The notes below the pieces were generated by a model. The model was not told the DNA's origin and made no database searches. It was given only the letters and a program-made list of their open reading frames with translations. Below are positions 13,442 to 19,294 of a DNA stretch of 25,511 bases, in pieces; the stretch's first letter is position 1, and each line of letters starts with the position of its first letter. A program made the position numbers and the translations under genes. The stretch lies in IMG/VR virus record IMGVR_UViG_3300043446_001777, positions 1 through 25,511 of that record; one strand, given 5' to 3'. The stretch comes from a virus.

Positions 13442-13711
13442 TTATTTCCTTGTTCTTGAGTTGTTGACGGTGCCGTCGCCATTTCCGAAGCCGTAGCCGT
13501 CGCCGTAGCCGTCGCCATTTCCGAAGCCGTAGCCGTCGCCGTAGCCGTCGCCGTAGCCGTCGCCGTAGCCGTCGCCGTCGCCATTTCCGAAGCCGTCGCC
13601 GTCGCCGTAGCCGTCGCCGTAGCCGTAGCCGTAGCCGTAGCCGTAGCCGTAGCCGTAGCCAGAGCCGTCGCCAGAGCCAGAGCCAGAGCCGTATCCAACG
13701 GGATAAAACAT
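13442..13711 (-). CDS. Strict Gly-X repeat protein (GY/GD/GS/GF/GN), 89 aa
   Basis: From ATG 13711, whose A is the last base of the upstream TGA (TGATG), the protein begins MFYPVG. From about residue 6 to 80 it alternates Gly with Tyr, Ser, Asp, Phe or Asn without a break. A GFGNGDG block occurs three times and a run of GY dipeptides lies near the N-terminus. The tail is TVNNSRTRK. The stop lies 2 nt before the Sak4 start, so the gene fills the space exactly. It is a low-complexity, probably disordered acidic/aromatic protein of unknown function. I recall similar Gly-Tyr-Asp proteins next to DUF6948-like genes in other prophages. Being open in all frames, the repeat alone does not prove coding; the tight junctions support it. 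Confidence 0.6.
   Translation of the reverse strand: MFYPVGYGSGSGSGDGSGYGYGYGYGYGYGYGDGYGDGDGFGNGDGDGYGDGYGDGYGDGYGFGNGDGYGDGYGFGNGDGTVNNSRTRK
13469..13692 (-). repeat. Hexanucleotide-based minisatellite (GGCTAC/GGCGAC units)
   Basis: The tract is built almost only of 6-nt units GGCTAC and GGCGAC (minus strand), with GGCTCT/GGCTCC-like units at the 5' end and three inserted copies of GGCTTCGGAAATGGCGAC. All three minus-strand frames remain open: Gly-X, Ala-Thr and Leu/Arg repeats. Unit number can change by slippage in steps of two codons without a frameshift. Confidence 0.9.
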
Positions 13712-14013
13712 CACAGACCCCAAGCGTCGTGAACGGGCACGCAGAAAATCTCAGCGCCTGCGGGCATATCCACATCAGCAATCGGCCGGAGGTCGGCGTT
13801 GGCGGTCTCGCACATCTTGGCGAAACCAATGTTCTCCCACTTAAATACGTGCACAGCGCGTGAGATTTGGATACGTCCGTTTTCACGCGTCACGTCGCCT
13901 GCAAAGATCCAGCCTCGATCAACGACGACCACAGCGCGAGTGCCTGTTGGCCGGGGGGTTACCGCTTCAGATGCGGGGATGTAGTCAATACCGTTAAGGG
14001 TGATTTTGCTCAT
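13711..14013 (-). CDS. DUF6948-like small protein (100 aa)
   Basis: The sequence opens with SKITLNGIDYIPASE, then RAVVVVDRGWIFAGDVTRENGRI, VHVFKWENIGFAKMCE and a closing IFCVPVHDAWGL. The VVVDRGWIFAGD block, in which a short strand leads into a 'new wave' of beta structure, is what I associate with DUF6948-like phage proteins, often encoded near recombination genes. The function is unknown. Its TGA overlaps the ATG of the Gly-X repeat gene as TGATG. A 123-nt gap upstream separates it from the HTPGPW genes and holds only a weak GGGGG/CCCCC hairpin at 14085-14102. Confidence 0.7.
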   Translation of the reverse strand: MSKITLNGIDYIPASEAVTPRPTGTRAVVVVDRGWIFAGDVTRENGRIQISRAVHVFKWENIGFAKMCETANADLRPIADVDMPAGAEIFCVPVHDAWGL

Positions 14014-14136
14014 GATGATTTTCTTAAAAAGGCGCCGGTGGCGCAGGTGGTAAAGGTTCTTGACGGAACGGGGTTTTGGGTGGCGGGGGTAAAAGCGCCC
14101 CCTTGTAAGTAGGGAAGGGCCAGTTATGGGGGACTT

Positions 14137-14433
14137 TTATGATTGTTCTCCGGTTGCTTTTGCGATTGCTGCTCGGGCCATTTCTAAACCGCGCGTTGTG
14201 TAGCCCTGAGCCACTTCAAGGCATGCTGCCAGCAGCTCGGGCGCAGCAGCGATCAGGCGGGCATTGGCTTCCATCTCTGGGCTACTTTTATCTGGCATAA
14301 AACAAATGTTTAGATAACCATCTTTAGCGTTTTCACCTTGAGACTCACACGCAATATCCATTGTGTGTTGTGGACGGTTGTTTCCGAGATTTATTCCCAT
14401 CCGAAACCACGGACCCGGAGTGTGTTCAGTCAT
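14137..14433 (-). CDS. HTPGPW-motif phage protein, second copy (98 aa)
   Basis: The protein begins TEHTPGPWFRMG and continues with NARLIAAAPELLAACLEVAQGYTTRG, the standard layout of a very common phage family of unknown function (N-terminal HTPGPW, internal LIAAAPELL). ATG 14433 overlaps the stop of its paralogue as ATGA. Its 3' third is nearly identical in DNA to the same part of that paralogue, so the pair arose by tandem duplication or was homogenised by recombination. The middle parts differ. Confidence 0.8.
   Translation of the reverse strand: MTEHTPGPWFRMGINLGNNRPQHTMDIACESQGENAKDGYLNICFMPDKSSPEMEANARLIAAAPELLAACLEVAQGYTTRGLEMARAAIAKATGEQS
14154..14247. repeat. 94-bp direct repeat, copy A
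   Basis: This stretch matches 14543-14636 with a single difference (A at 14186 against G at 14575), a spacing of 389 bp. It encodes the shared AAPELLAACLEVAQGYTTRG...AIAKA part of the two HTPGPW proteins. Confidence 0.9.
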
Positions 14434-14783
14434 GTGTTCCCCCTTGCGCGGATAGCTGCGGCGGCGTTGTCAAGTAAATCAACACCTTCAACTCCTCCGA
14501 TGTAACCCCATGCATCTTTTCTGTGCTCGTCAGTGGGTTCTATTGCTTTTGCGATTGCTGCTCGGGCCATTTCTGAACCGCGCGTTGTGTAGCCCTGAGC
14601 CACTTCAAGGCATGCTGCCAGCAGCTCGGGCGCAGCGGAGATTAGGCGGGCGTCGTGCTCTGAACAGACCGCGACTTGAATCCAATACTGAGGTCGCCCA
14701 TCAATTCCCACGTTCCAGTTATATAAAGGGCCCGCTTTTGGGTCTTGACGGATTGCCCAAGGCCCAGGTGTGTGCTTGCTCAA
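14430..14783 (-). CDS. HTPGPW-motif phage protein, first copy, TTG start (117 aa)
   Basis: I place the start at TTG 14783 because GAGG lies 6 nt upstream, the TTGA overlaps the previous stop, and the product then begins (M)SKHTPGPWAI as the family does. The longer frame from 14807 would run into the upstream gene. After HTPGPW come YNWNVGIDGRPQYWIQVAV, DARLISAAPELLAACLEVAQG and an extra C-terminal part ending LDNAAAAIRARGNT, similar to the tail of the 11567-11998 protein. Function is unknown. Confidence 0.75.
   Translation of the reverse strand: MSKHTPGPWAIRQDPKAGPLYNWNVGIDGRPQYWIQVAVCSEHDARLISAAPELLAACLEVAQGYTTRGSEMARAAIAKAIEPTDEHRKDAWGYIGGVEGVDLLDNAAAAIRARGNT
14543..14636. repeat. 94-bp direct repeat, copy B
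   Basis: This is the partner of 14154-14247 with one mismatch. The near-identity at silent positions as well shows a recent duplication or gene conversion rather than protein-level constraint. Confidence 0.9.
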
Positions 14784-14971
14784 AATGCCACCTCGTTTTC
14801 CATGCAATCGGTGTAATTGATAGCCAAGTCAAGGGCCTCGTCCATGTTCTCAACGGTGCCAAGCAAGCTGTACTTGCTGGGGTAGTCTGAAGACCAAACA
14901 GTCACATATGCGCCAGTTTGAGCGGCCCACACTTTGTAGAAGCCGAAAGTGTCTTGATGAATCAGTTCCAT
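14780..14971 (-). CDS. Hypothetical protein (63 aa)
   Basis: ATG 14971 has an AAGGAG site at good spacing, while the longer frame to 15064 lies inside the upstream gene. MELIHQDTFGFYKVWAAQTGAYVTVWSSDYPS, then LLGTVENMDEALDLAINYTDCME, suggests a small beta-hairpin plus helix domain. I recognise no family. Just upstream, a GGGGG/CCCCC hairpin (14987-15002) separates it from the preceding stop. Its own stop is shared with the TTG start of the next gene. Confidence 0.65.
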   Translation of the reverse strand: MELIHQDTFGFYKVWAAQTGAYVTVWSSDYPSKYSLLGTVENMDEALDLAINYTDCMENEVAF

Positions 14972-15008
14972 GCTTTTCTCCTTGACGGGGGCCGAAACCC
15001 CCATGAAA

Positions 15009-15287
15009 TCATTTGGATGTGGTCTTAACAGAGTAGACGGCGTTGATCTTGGTATGACGTGCAATCACGTCAGAGGTGATGCCTAGGTCGGCACACAGCG
15101 CTTTCCAATCCGTTGTTGATCGGTTTGACTCGATTACGGTCGAGCGGAAAAGCACACCTTCGTGAACCCCGCCTGCCTCCTTCATGGCAGTCTTAATTTT
15201 GTCCGCTTTTTTCTCCAGCACATCAATTTCAGCCATAAGCTGGCCGAGCTGGTCGGCTTGGGAAATTTGAAGGTCGTTTGCGTTCAT
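15009..15287 (-). CDS. First gene of the leftward operon, hypothetical (92 aa)
   Basis: The sequence has a helical N-terminal half with heptad-like charge (QLGQLMAEIDVLEKKADKIKTAMKEAGG), then VLFRSTVIESNRSTTDWKALCADLGI and a beta-like end. Short phage proteins of this shape (coiled coil followed by a WKAL helix) occur at the head of early operons. Its start lies about 45 nt downstream of the leftward promoter in the control region, so it should be the first gene transcribed. Function is unknown. Confidence 0.7.
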   Translation of the reverse strand: MNANDLQISQADQLGQLMAEIDVLEKKADKIKTAMKEAGGVHEGVLFRSTVIESNRSTTDWKALCADLGITSDVIARHTKINAVYSVKTTSK

Positions 15288-15331
15288 GTCTTGCTCCGTT
15301 TGCCTGCACCGTCAGGGGATCTGTTCGTGCA

Positions 15332-15372
15332 GTGTTGACACTATAGCTCAGTCGGTCGTATGATGTCAACAC
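15332..15372. promoter_or_regulatory. Symmetric operator with two opposed overlapping promoters
   Basis: GTGTTGACA (15332-15340) and TGTCAACAC (15364-15372) form a perfect 9-bp dyad with a 23-bp centre. Rightward: TTGACA (15335-15340), 18 bp, TATGAT (15359-15364). Leftward: TTGACA (15369-15364 on the minus strand), 18 bp, TATAGT (15345-15340). Both are near-consensus sigma-70 promoters, and each -35 overlaps the other's -10. A protein bound to the dyad would cover both. It lies between the leftward operon and the HTH gene. Confidence 0.75.
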
Positions 15373-15395
15373 CCCAACACAACATTTTTAACAAC

Positions 15396-15590
15396 ATGCT
15401 TACACTAGAACAGATTCGGGCCCAGCTCCAAGATCGACGCCTTACAGTCATCGCAGAGCGGACGGGCCTGCATCCCAACACTCTGAGAGACATTCGGAAC
15501 AATGCTGACTGCAATCCATCACATAGAGTGCTGGCGGCGTTGAGTGAGTACATTAGCAGCAGTGCCAAATCGGTTCTGCAACATGGCTGA
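15396..15590 (+). CDS. Small HTH transcriptional regulator (64 aa)
   Basis: I start at ATG 15396; the ATG at 15360 lies inside the -10 box and could not be used from that promoter. LTLEQIRAQLQDRRLTVIAERTGLHPNTLRDIRNNADCNPSHRVLAALSEYI reads as a Cro/C1-like fold with the helix-turn-helix at about residues 16-36 (TVIAERTGLHPNTLRDIRN). No clear Shine-Dalgarno is seen in the ~25-nt leader. Standing directly at the two opposed promoters, it is the best candidate to bind the dyad and set the balance between the leftward operon and its own transcript. The primase gene overlaps its end by 8 nt. Confidence 0.8.
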   Translation: MLTLEQIRAQLQDRRLTVIAERTGLHPNTLRDIRNNADCNPSHRVLAALSEYISSSAKSVLQHG

Positions 15591-17598
15591 CCTATCAAAA
15601 ATCTTGGGTGGCCCCTGGTCGCCCCCAGTGAGCCCTGTGCCTGCGGCACCGGAGTTGCAATTTGCTGAAGCCATTCGGCGCTCTGGCCTAGATGTACCGC
15701 CAGAAATAATTCTTGATGGAAAGCTGCGTCGATTCAGATCAACAGAATCCAAGAAGTTTGATCGTTCAGGCTGGTACGTAGGCCATGCTGATGGCATTCC
15801 TTGCATCACCTTTGGTTGCTGGCGTGAAGACATCACTCAGACTGTCAAAGCCGATATGGGCGGGAAAAAGTGGACGCCAGCAGAGGAAATGGCCCATATA
15901 GCTCGCGTTTCAGCCGCCAAAAAACAGCGCGATGCTGAGATAGAGCGGGATCGGTCCGTTGCCGCCAGCACAGTAGAGACAATCTGGTCTGGCGGCGTGC
16001 AAGCTAGCCCAGAGCATCCCTACTTGAAGCGCAAGGGCATTGAAGCCAATGGCGCTCGGGTGACGGGTGACGGCAGGCTGATGTTGCCCCTGTTCTCATC
16101 AGACGGAGAGCTATCAAGTCTCCAATATATAGATGAGTCAGGCGGCAAGCTGTACCACGCTGGTGGCCAGACGGGTGGCATGTATTGGATGCTGGGAACC
16201 CTTGACCACCCTGGTGTGCTTTACATCGCAGAAGGCTTTGCCACGGCCGCCACGATCCACCAGACCACAAATCGCCCTTGCATTGTTGCCTATAGTGCAG
16301 GCAATCTAGTACCGGTCACAGGCTCGCTTCGTGAGCAGATGCCCAATCAGGATCTAGTGATTGTGGCCGACCACGATGAGAGCGGGATTGGTCAGAAGTA
16401 TGCAGAGCAGGCCAGTGCAAAGCATGGTGCGAGGATGGTTTTGATTCCGATCAAGGGGGACGCGAACGATTACCAGCAAGCCGGCCATGATCTAAATCTT
16501 CTTCTTACCCCACCCCCACAGCAGTCTTGGCTAATCCCAGCAGATGATTACTGCGCCAAACCTGCACCAATCAAGTGGTTAATCAAAGGCTGGGTGCAGT
16601 CAGATGCTTTGGTCATGGTTCACGGCCCTTCTGGTGGTGGCAAAACCTTTGTGGTGCTGGATTGGTGCCTCAGCATGGCAAGTCAAAAGCCAACATGGGC
16701 CAACAACAAAGTCCGACCTGGCAACATAGTTTATCTAGCAGGCGAAGGCCACCACGGTCTCCGAGCTCGCATAGCAGCATGGAAGCATCACCATCAAGCC
16801 GGCCCCTTAAACATGTGGCTAAGTCGCTCTGGGTGCGATTTAAATACGCCAGAAGGCTACCTCTCCACATCCGCCAGCCTAAAGCAACTGCCAGTCACGC
16901 CAGACTTGATCGTGATCGACACCCTCCACCGATTCTTAGCCGGAGACGAAAACAGCGCCCAAGATGCAAAGACCATGCTGGACGCCTGCGCACGCATGAT
17001 GCAGGAATTCAACTGCTCCGTCCTGCTAGTGCATCACACCGGCGTAAGCGAAGAGGCCCAACACCGAGCTCGCGGATCTAGCGCCTGGCGCGGAGCCCTT
17101 GACATTGAAATAAGCATCATCCCAGCCAAAGAAGGTCAGCCCATGCAAATCGTCCAGCGCAAAAGCAAAGACGCCGAACTCTCAAATGAGGTCTACGCCA
17201 ATTTGCTTAAGGTTGAGATCCCAGGATGGATCGACGAAGACGACCAGCCAATCACTAGCGCCGTGATAGATATTGCCACCAAGCCAGTATTAAGCACCGA
17301 AGGCAATAAACTATCTAAACATAGGAAGTTATTTGAGAATGCTTGGTCTGCAACTGGAGCAGAAGAAAGAGGTGGCAAACCTTATTTGAGCCGGTCAGGG
17401 TTTATTGAATATCTGATTAATAACCTGGAATTGACCGAAGCATCGGCCGCTATGTACGCCAGACCAGCAGCCAAAGGGAAGCCAATTTCAGAGCTGCTTT
17501 TGGGCAAGATCATTGAACATTGTGAGCACGGATGGATCGTTCTGGACACCGTGCAAGCGGATGCAATGATGCTTTCGGCATTGAAGAAAAGTGCGTAA
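15583..17598 (+). CDS. Replicative primase-helicase (TOPRIM plus RecA-like ATPase)
   Basis: The protein has 671 residues from ATG 15583 (MADLSKIL). It has no N-terminal CHC2 zinc finger that I can see; residues ~135-210 form the primase-associated region (HPYLKRKGI, LMLPLFSSDGELSSLQYI). The TOPRIM part shows Glu217 (IAEGFATA), Asp263 and Asp265 (VADHDESG) and KGDANDY near 291-297. Walker A is GPSGGGKT (348-355), a Walker B-like VIDTLHRF lies near 435, and LLVHHTG follows. This is the RepA/DnaB-like fusion used by phages to prime and unwind at their own origin. It overlaps the HTH gene by 8 nt, and an iteron-like region begins within its final codons. Confidence 0.88.
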   Translation: MADLSKILGGPWSPPVSPVPAAPELQFAEAIRRSGLDVPPEIILDGKLRRFRSTESKKFDRSGWYVGHADGIPCITFGCWREDITQTVKADMGGKKWTPAEEMAHIARVSAAKKQRDAEIERDRSVAASTVETIWSGGVQASPEHPYLKRKGIEANGARVTGDGRLMLPLFSSDGELSSLQYIDESGGKLYHAGGQTGGMYWMLGTLDHPGVLYIAEGFATAATIHQTTNRPCIVAYSAGNLVPVTGSLREQMPNQDLVIVADHDESGIGQKYAEQASAKHGARMVLIPIKGDANDYQQAGHDLNLLLTPPPQQSWLIPADDYCAKPAPIKWLIKGWVQSDALVMVHGPSGGGKTFVVLDWCLSMASQKPTWANNKVRPGNIVYLAGEGHHGLRARIAAWKHHHQAGPLNMWLSRSGCDLNTPEGYLSTSASLKQLPVTPDLIVIDTLHRFLAGDENSAQDAKTMLDACARMMQEFNCSVLLVHHTGVSEEAQHRARGSSAWRGALDIEISIIPAKEGQPMQIVQRKSKDAELSNEVYANLLKVEIPGWIDEDDQPITSAVIDIATKPVLSTEGNKLSKHRKLFENAWSATGAEERGGKPYLSRSGFIEYLINNLELTEASAAMYARPAAKGKPISELLLGKIIEHCEHGWIVLDTVQADAMMLSALKKSA

Positions 17599-17705
17599 CA
17601 GCGTAACTTTTGCGTAACTGTTACGTTGTTACGCTACTGTGACAAAATCAACAAAGTGCGTAACGTAACGTAACTACTACCTTTAGGTAGTTACGGTAGT
17701 TACGC
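17593..17705. other. Iteron-like repeat region, candidate replication origin
   Basis: GCGTAAC occurs at 17593-17599, 17601-17607, 17612-17618 and 17658-17664. The reverse form GTTACGC is at 17628-17634 and 17699-17705, and shorter CGTAAC/GTTACG copies lie between. A dyad ACTACC-TTTA-GGTAGT sits near 17676-17691. The repeats lie directly after the primase-helicase gene in otherwise empty DNA. Such clusters are typical of initiator-binding origins, but binding is unproven. Confidence 0.55.
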
Positions 17706-17760
17706 TTTGATTGTGCGATGGTTCGTTATGGTTCAACTTGGTAAGTTAGGGAGGGCTAAC

Positions 17761-18252
17761 ATGATGGGCAGTGAAAAACAGATTCAAGAAATTCCGAAAC
17801 GGGGCCCAGGGGGTGCAAGGCCAGGTGCCGGTAGGCCTGCATTCGTCCCAACGGATGAGGAGCGGGGGCAGGTTGAGAAGTACGCGGGGCTAGGGTTATC
17901 TTACGATCAGATATCGGCCCTGGTGCGGGATGGTATTAACAGGCTTACGCTTATGGAGCACTTCCAACGCGAATTAGAATTAGGCAAAGCAAAAGCCCAC
18001 GCGAAGGTGGGCGGGAAACTATTCCAGAAGGCGATGGAGGGAGATACTGCCTCGCTTATATGGTGGACTAAAACTCAAATGCGCTGGGCAGAAACTCAGA
18101 AACACGAGATAGTACATACTGGTATTAGTATTACTACCGCGCTGGAGCAGGCCAAGTCCAGGCTCATTGAGCAGAACATCATTGACGCGACTGTGATCGA
18201 GCCTAGGAGCCTCGAAGGGCCCTCGGATGGGTCAGGGGAAGGGCAGACGTAA
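17761..18252 (+). CDS. terS: Terminase small subunit
   Basis: The start is ATG 17761, with GGGAGGG 5 nt upstream, giving 163 residues; an upstream frame exists but has no ribosome site. The N-terminal GPGGARPGAGRPAF block is a hallmark of many phage small terminases. It is followed by an HTH-like region (EKYAGLGLSYDQISALVRDGINRLTLMEHF), helical QRELELGKAKAHAKVGGKLFQKAMEGDTASLIWWTKTQMRW, and an acidic tail. The protein recognises the packaging site and recruits the large subunit. Unusually, terL lies about 1.8 kb further on, beyond an inverted gene cluster. The gene ends in a bidirectional terminator. Confidence 0.87.
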   Translation: MMGSEKQIQEIPKRGPGGARPGAGRPAFVPTDEERGQVEKYAGLGLSYDQISALVRDGINRLTLMEHFQRELELGKAKAHAKVGGKLFQKAMEGDTASLIWWTKTQMRWAETQKHEIVHTGISITTALEQAKSRLIEQNIIDATVIEPRSLEGPSDGSGEGQT

Positions 18253-18254
18253 AA

Positions 18255-18274
18255 AAAGCCCCTAATGGGGCTTT
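18255..18274. terminator. Bidirectional terminator between convergent genes
   Basis: AAAGCCCC (18255-18262) and GGGGCTTT (18267-18274) form an 8-bp stem around TAAT. The A7 run on the left reads as T7 for leftward transcripts. The hairpin overlaps the stop codons of terS and of the convergent small gene at 18273. Confidence 0.85.
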
Positions 18275-18461
18275 AAACACGTTTTGATTGGGTTGAATAG
18301 CGGTCTATCAGCACCCACGCTTTGAAGATCATGTGCCGGTCTACGTGGGCTTGGTGGTTGATGCCCTTGGCCAGGCCGATCAGGGCTTCAATGGCCTGGC
18401 TATAAGTGGGCAGGTTGGCGTCGGCCAGCAGTTTGTCGGCCTCGAGGATGGGCTGGTTCAT
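18273..18461 (-). CDS. Hypothetical protein (62 aa)
   Basis: ATG 18461 overlaps the stop of the zinc-ribbon gene (ATGA) and follows a GGGGGGG site. The longer frame upstream is the shadow of that gene. NQPILEADKLLADANLPTYSQAIEALIGLAKGINHQAHVDRHMIFKAWVLIDRYS is helical throughout. I recognise no family. It is the last gene of the inverted cluster and ends in the shared terminator. Confidence 0.65.
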   Translation of the reverse strand: MNQPILEADKLLADANLPTYSQAIEALIGLAKGINHQAHVDRHMIFKAWVLIDRYSTQSKRV

Positions 18462-18625
18462 CTTGCCCCCCCGATCTTGCCCAGGTAATAAGCCGCATCG
18501 CCCAAGAGGCTCCAACGGTATCCGCAGCCTGTACAGCCTAGGCGGCGCCGTTTGACGCCGTGGCGGGGGCTGTGGCGCGTTTCTAAGACCCTTGCGGGTG
18601 CCTGACACTTCGGACAGTAGCTCAT
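18458..18625 (-). CDS. Small zinc-ribbon protein resembling the NrdR N-terminus (55 aa)
   Basis: This gene is read directly from the minus strand: ATG 18625, AAGGAG 8 nt upstream, TGA at 18460-18458. The protein has Cys4-x2-Cys7 (YCPKCQAP) and Cys31-x2-Cys34 (GCTGCGYRW), with VLETRHSPRHGVKRRRLG between them. This closely follows the N-terminal zinc ribbon of the repressor NrdR (CPxC...V.DSR...RRRREC..C..RF), but the ATP-cone domain is absent. It may bind DNA or another protein through the ribbon. Both ends make ATGA overlaps with neighbours, which supports its reality. Confidence 0.75.
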   Translation of the reverse strand: MSYCPKCQAPARVLETRHSPRHGVKRRRLGCTGCGYRWSLLGDAAYYLGKIGGAR

Positions 18626-18753
18626 CGATAGAACTCCTTCTCAAGGATGTGGGTGGGGACGTTGAACTGGATCGAGGTCAGGATGACGGCGATTCGGAAG
18701 GGGTGGCCGGCCTTCAGCAGGCTCAGGAGGTGGGACTGGCGGGTCTGGCTCAT
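18622..18753 (-). CDS. Small hypothetical protein (43 aa)
   Basis: ATG 18753 shares its A with the stop of the 22-residue peptide (TGATG), and its own TGA overlaps the zinc-ribbon ATG (ATGA at 18625-18622). The sequence SQTRQSHLLSLLKAGHPFRIAVILTSIQFNVPTHILEKEFYR has an amphipathic first half. The AAGGAG ribosome site for the zinc-ribbon gene lies inside its last codons. No function is known. Confidence 0.55.
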   Translation of the reverse strand: MSQTRQSHLLSLLKAGHPFRIAVILTSIQFNVPTHILEKEFYR

Positions 18754-18821
18754 CAGAAGTACATCCCAAGGACTAGGCCGCCGATGATGCCCAGGGCGAT
18801 TGCGAAGAGGGCTTGTTTCAT
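18753..18821 (-). CDS. 22-residue membrane micropeptide
   Basis: ATG 18821 overlaps the preceding stop as ATGA after a GGGGG ribosome site, and the stop overlaps the next ATG as TGATG. MKQALFAIALGIIGGLVLGM plus Tyr-Phe is one uninterrupted hydrophobic helix with a single Lys at the N-end, with GxxxG-like Gly spacing. A short single-pass membrane peptide is predicted. It could regulate a membrane target or lysis, but nothing shows this directly. Confidence 0.55.
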   Translation of the reverse strand: MKQALFAIALGIIGGLVLGMYF

Positions 18822-19012
18822 GCTTGGCCCCCTTCGATCACAACGCGGGACACTGGCACAGTACCGCAGCGGTAGCTATCGCCTCGCAACGTCAAGCCCA
18901 TGAAACCTTTATTGAAGTCGTCTGCGTTAACAGTAAACAACTCCCCATCAACTTCAATGGTGTCTCCTGGGCGAATGAGGCTAATGTGCGTGGGGTGGAT
19001 GGTGTAGTTCAT
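18818..19012 (-). CDS. Hypothetical protein (64 aa)
   Basis: The sequence MNYTIHPTHISLIRPGDTIEVDGELFTVNADDFNKGFMGLTLRGDSYRCG suggests a small beta-barrel-like fold: a turn-rich RPGDTIEVDGELFTV followed by a LRGDSY strand. Similar short phage proteins with 'RPGDTVEHNGQLTTV...F.G.TLFGDSY' patterns are familiar as hypotheticals. The start at 19012 has only a weak purine site (GAAAG). Its stop overlaps the 22-residue peptide's start. Confidence 0.7.
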   Translation of the reverse strand: MNYTIHPTHISLIRPGDTIEVDGELFTVNADDFNKGFMGLTLRGDSYRCGTVPVSRVVIEGGQA

Positions 19013-19028
19013 GTTTTGCTTTCGTTGT

Positions 19029-19042
19029 GGGGCCGGAGCCCC
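19029..19042. repeat. GGGGC-CGGA-GCCCC hairpin after a gene end
   Basis: A 5-bp GC stem around CGGA lies 10 nt downstream of the stop of the 19052-19234 gene (minus strand). The same 14-mer recurs at 19295-19308. Neither has a T tract, so they are poor intrinsic terminators and may instead protect or process RNA. Confidence 0.6.
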
Positions 19043-19051
19043 TTGGGGTGA

Positions 19052-19234
19052 TTACATCTCGGCTAAAACGTAGCGAATCGCGTCATCAGGACTTGTCCAG
19101 CCTTCCGGATGCCGGTGCTTGGCCCATGTGACATCAAACCATTGCCCGTAGGCTTCCACCCAAACCTGTGGATACCAGTTGTATCCGTGCTCATTGAATG
19201 ATCGGCTGGCGCTTACTTTTGGATTAGCTTGCAT
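19052..19234 (-). CDS. Hypothetical protein (60 aa)
   Basis: ATG 19234 has an AGGAG site (AGGAGATATAAGC-ATG). The protein QANPKVSASRSFNEHGYNWYPQVWVEAYGQWFDVTWAKHRHPEGWTSPDDAIRYV is rich in Trp, Tyr and His and predicts a small strand-rich domain. I recognise no family. The leader CAGGAGATA is shared with the 19570 and 19768 genes. Confidence 0.65.
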   Translation of the reverse strand: MQANPKVSASRSFNEHGYNWYPQVWVEAYGQWFDVTWAKHRHPEGWTSPDDAIRYVLAEM

Positions 19235-19294
19235 GCTTATATCTCCTGGTTGGTTGCTGCGCTGTGCTGCCCATCTTGGATGGGCTTGGTTGAG

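Noticed and set aside
13469-13692. Possible CRISPR array
   Set aside because: The units are 6 nt with no unique spacers, and the tract is coding-type low complexity; no cas genes are present (the Cas4-like nuclease is a phage recombination type).
13440-13886. N-terminal extension of the Sak4-like frame through the GC repeat, and the Ala-Thr repeat frame at 13264-13698
   Set aside because: The hexanucleotide tract contains no stop in any minus-strand frame, so these are by-products. The Sak4 ATG at 13439 has its own AAGGAA site and the usual family N-terminus.
14014-14136. Possible tRNA or small RNA in the 123-nt gap
   Set aside because: I could not fold a cloverleaf or find a T-loop sequence; only a weak 5-bp G/C hairpin (14085-14102) is visible.
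15360-15395. Upstream ATG codons for the HTH gene (15360 and 15363)
   Set aside because: They lie inside the -10 element of the rightward promoter and upstream of the expected transcript start, so ATG 15396 is the usable start.
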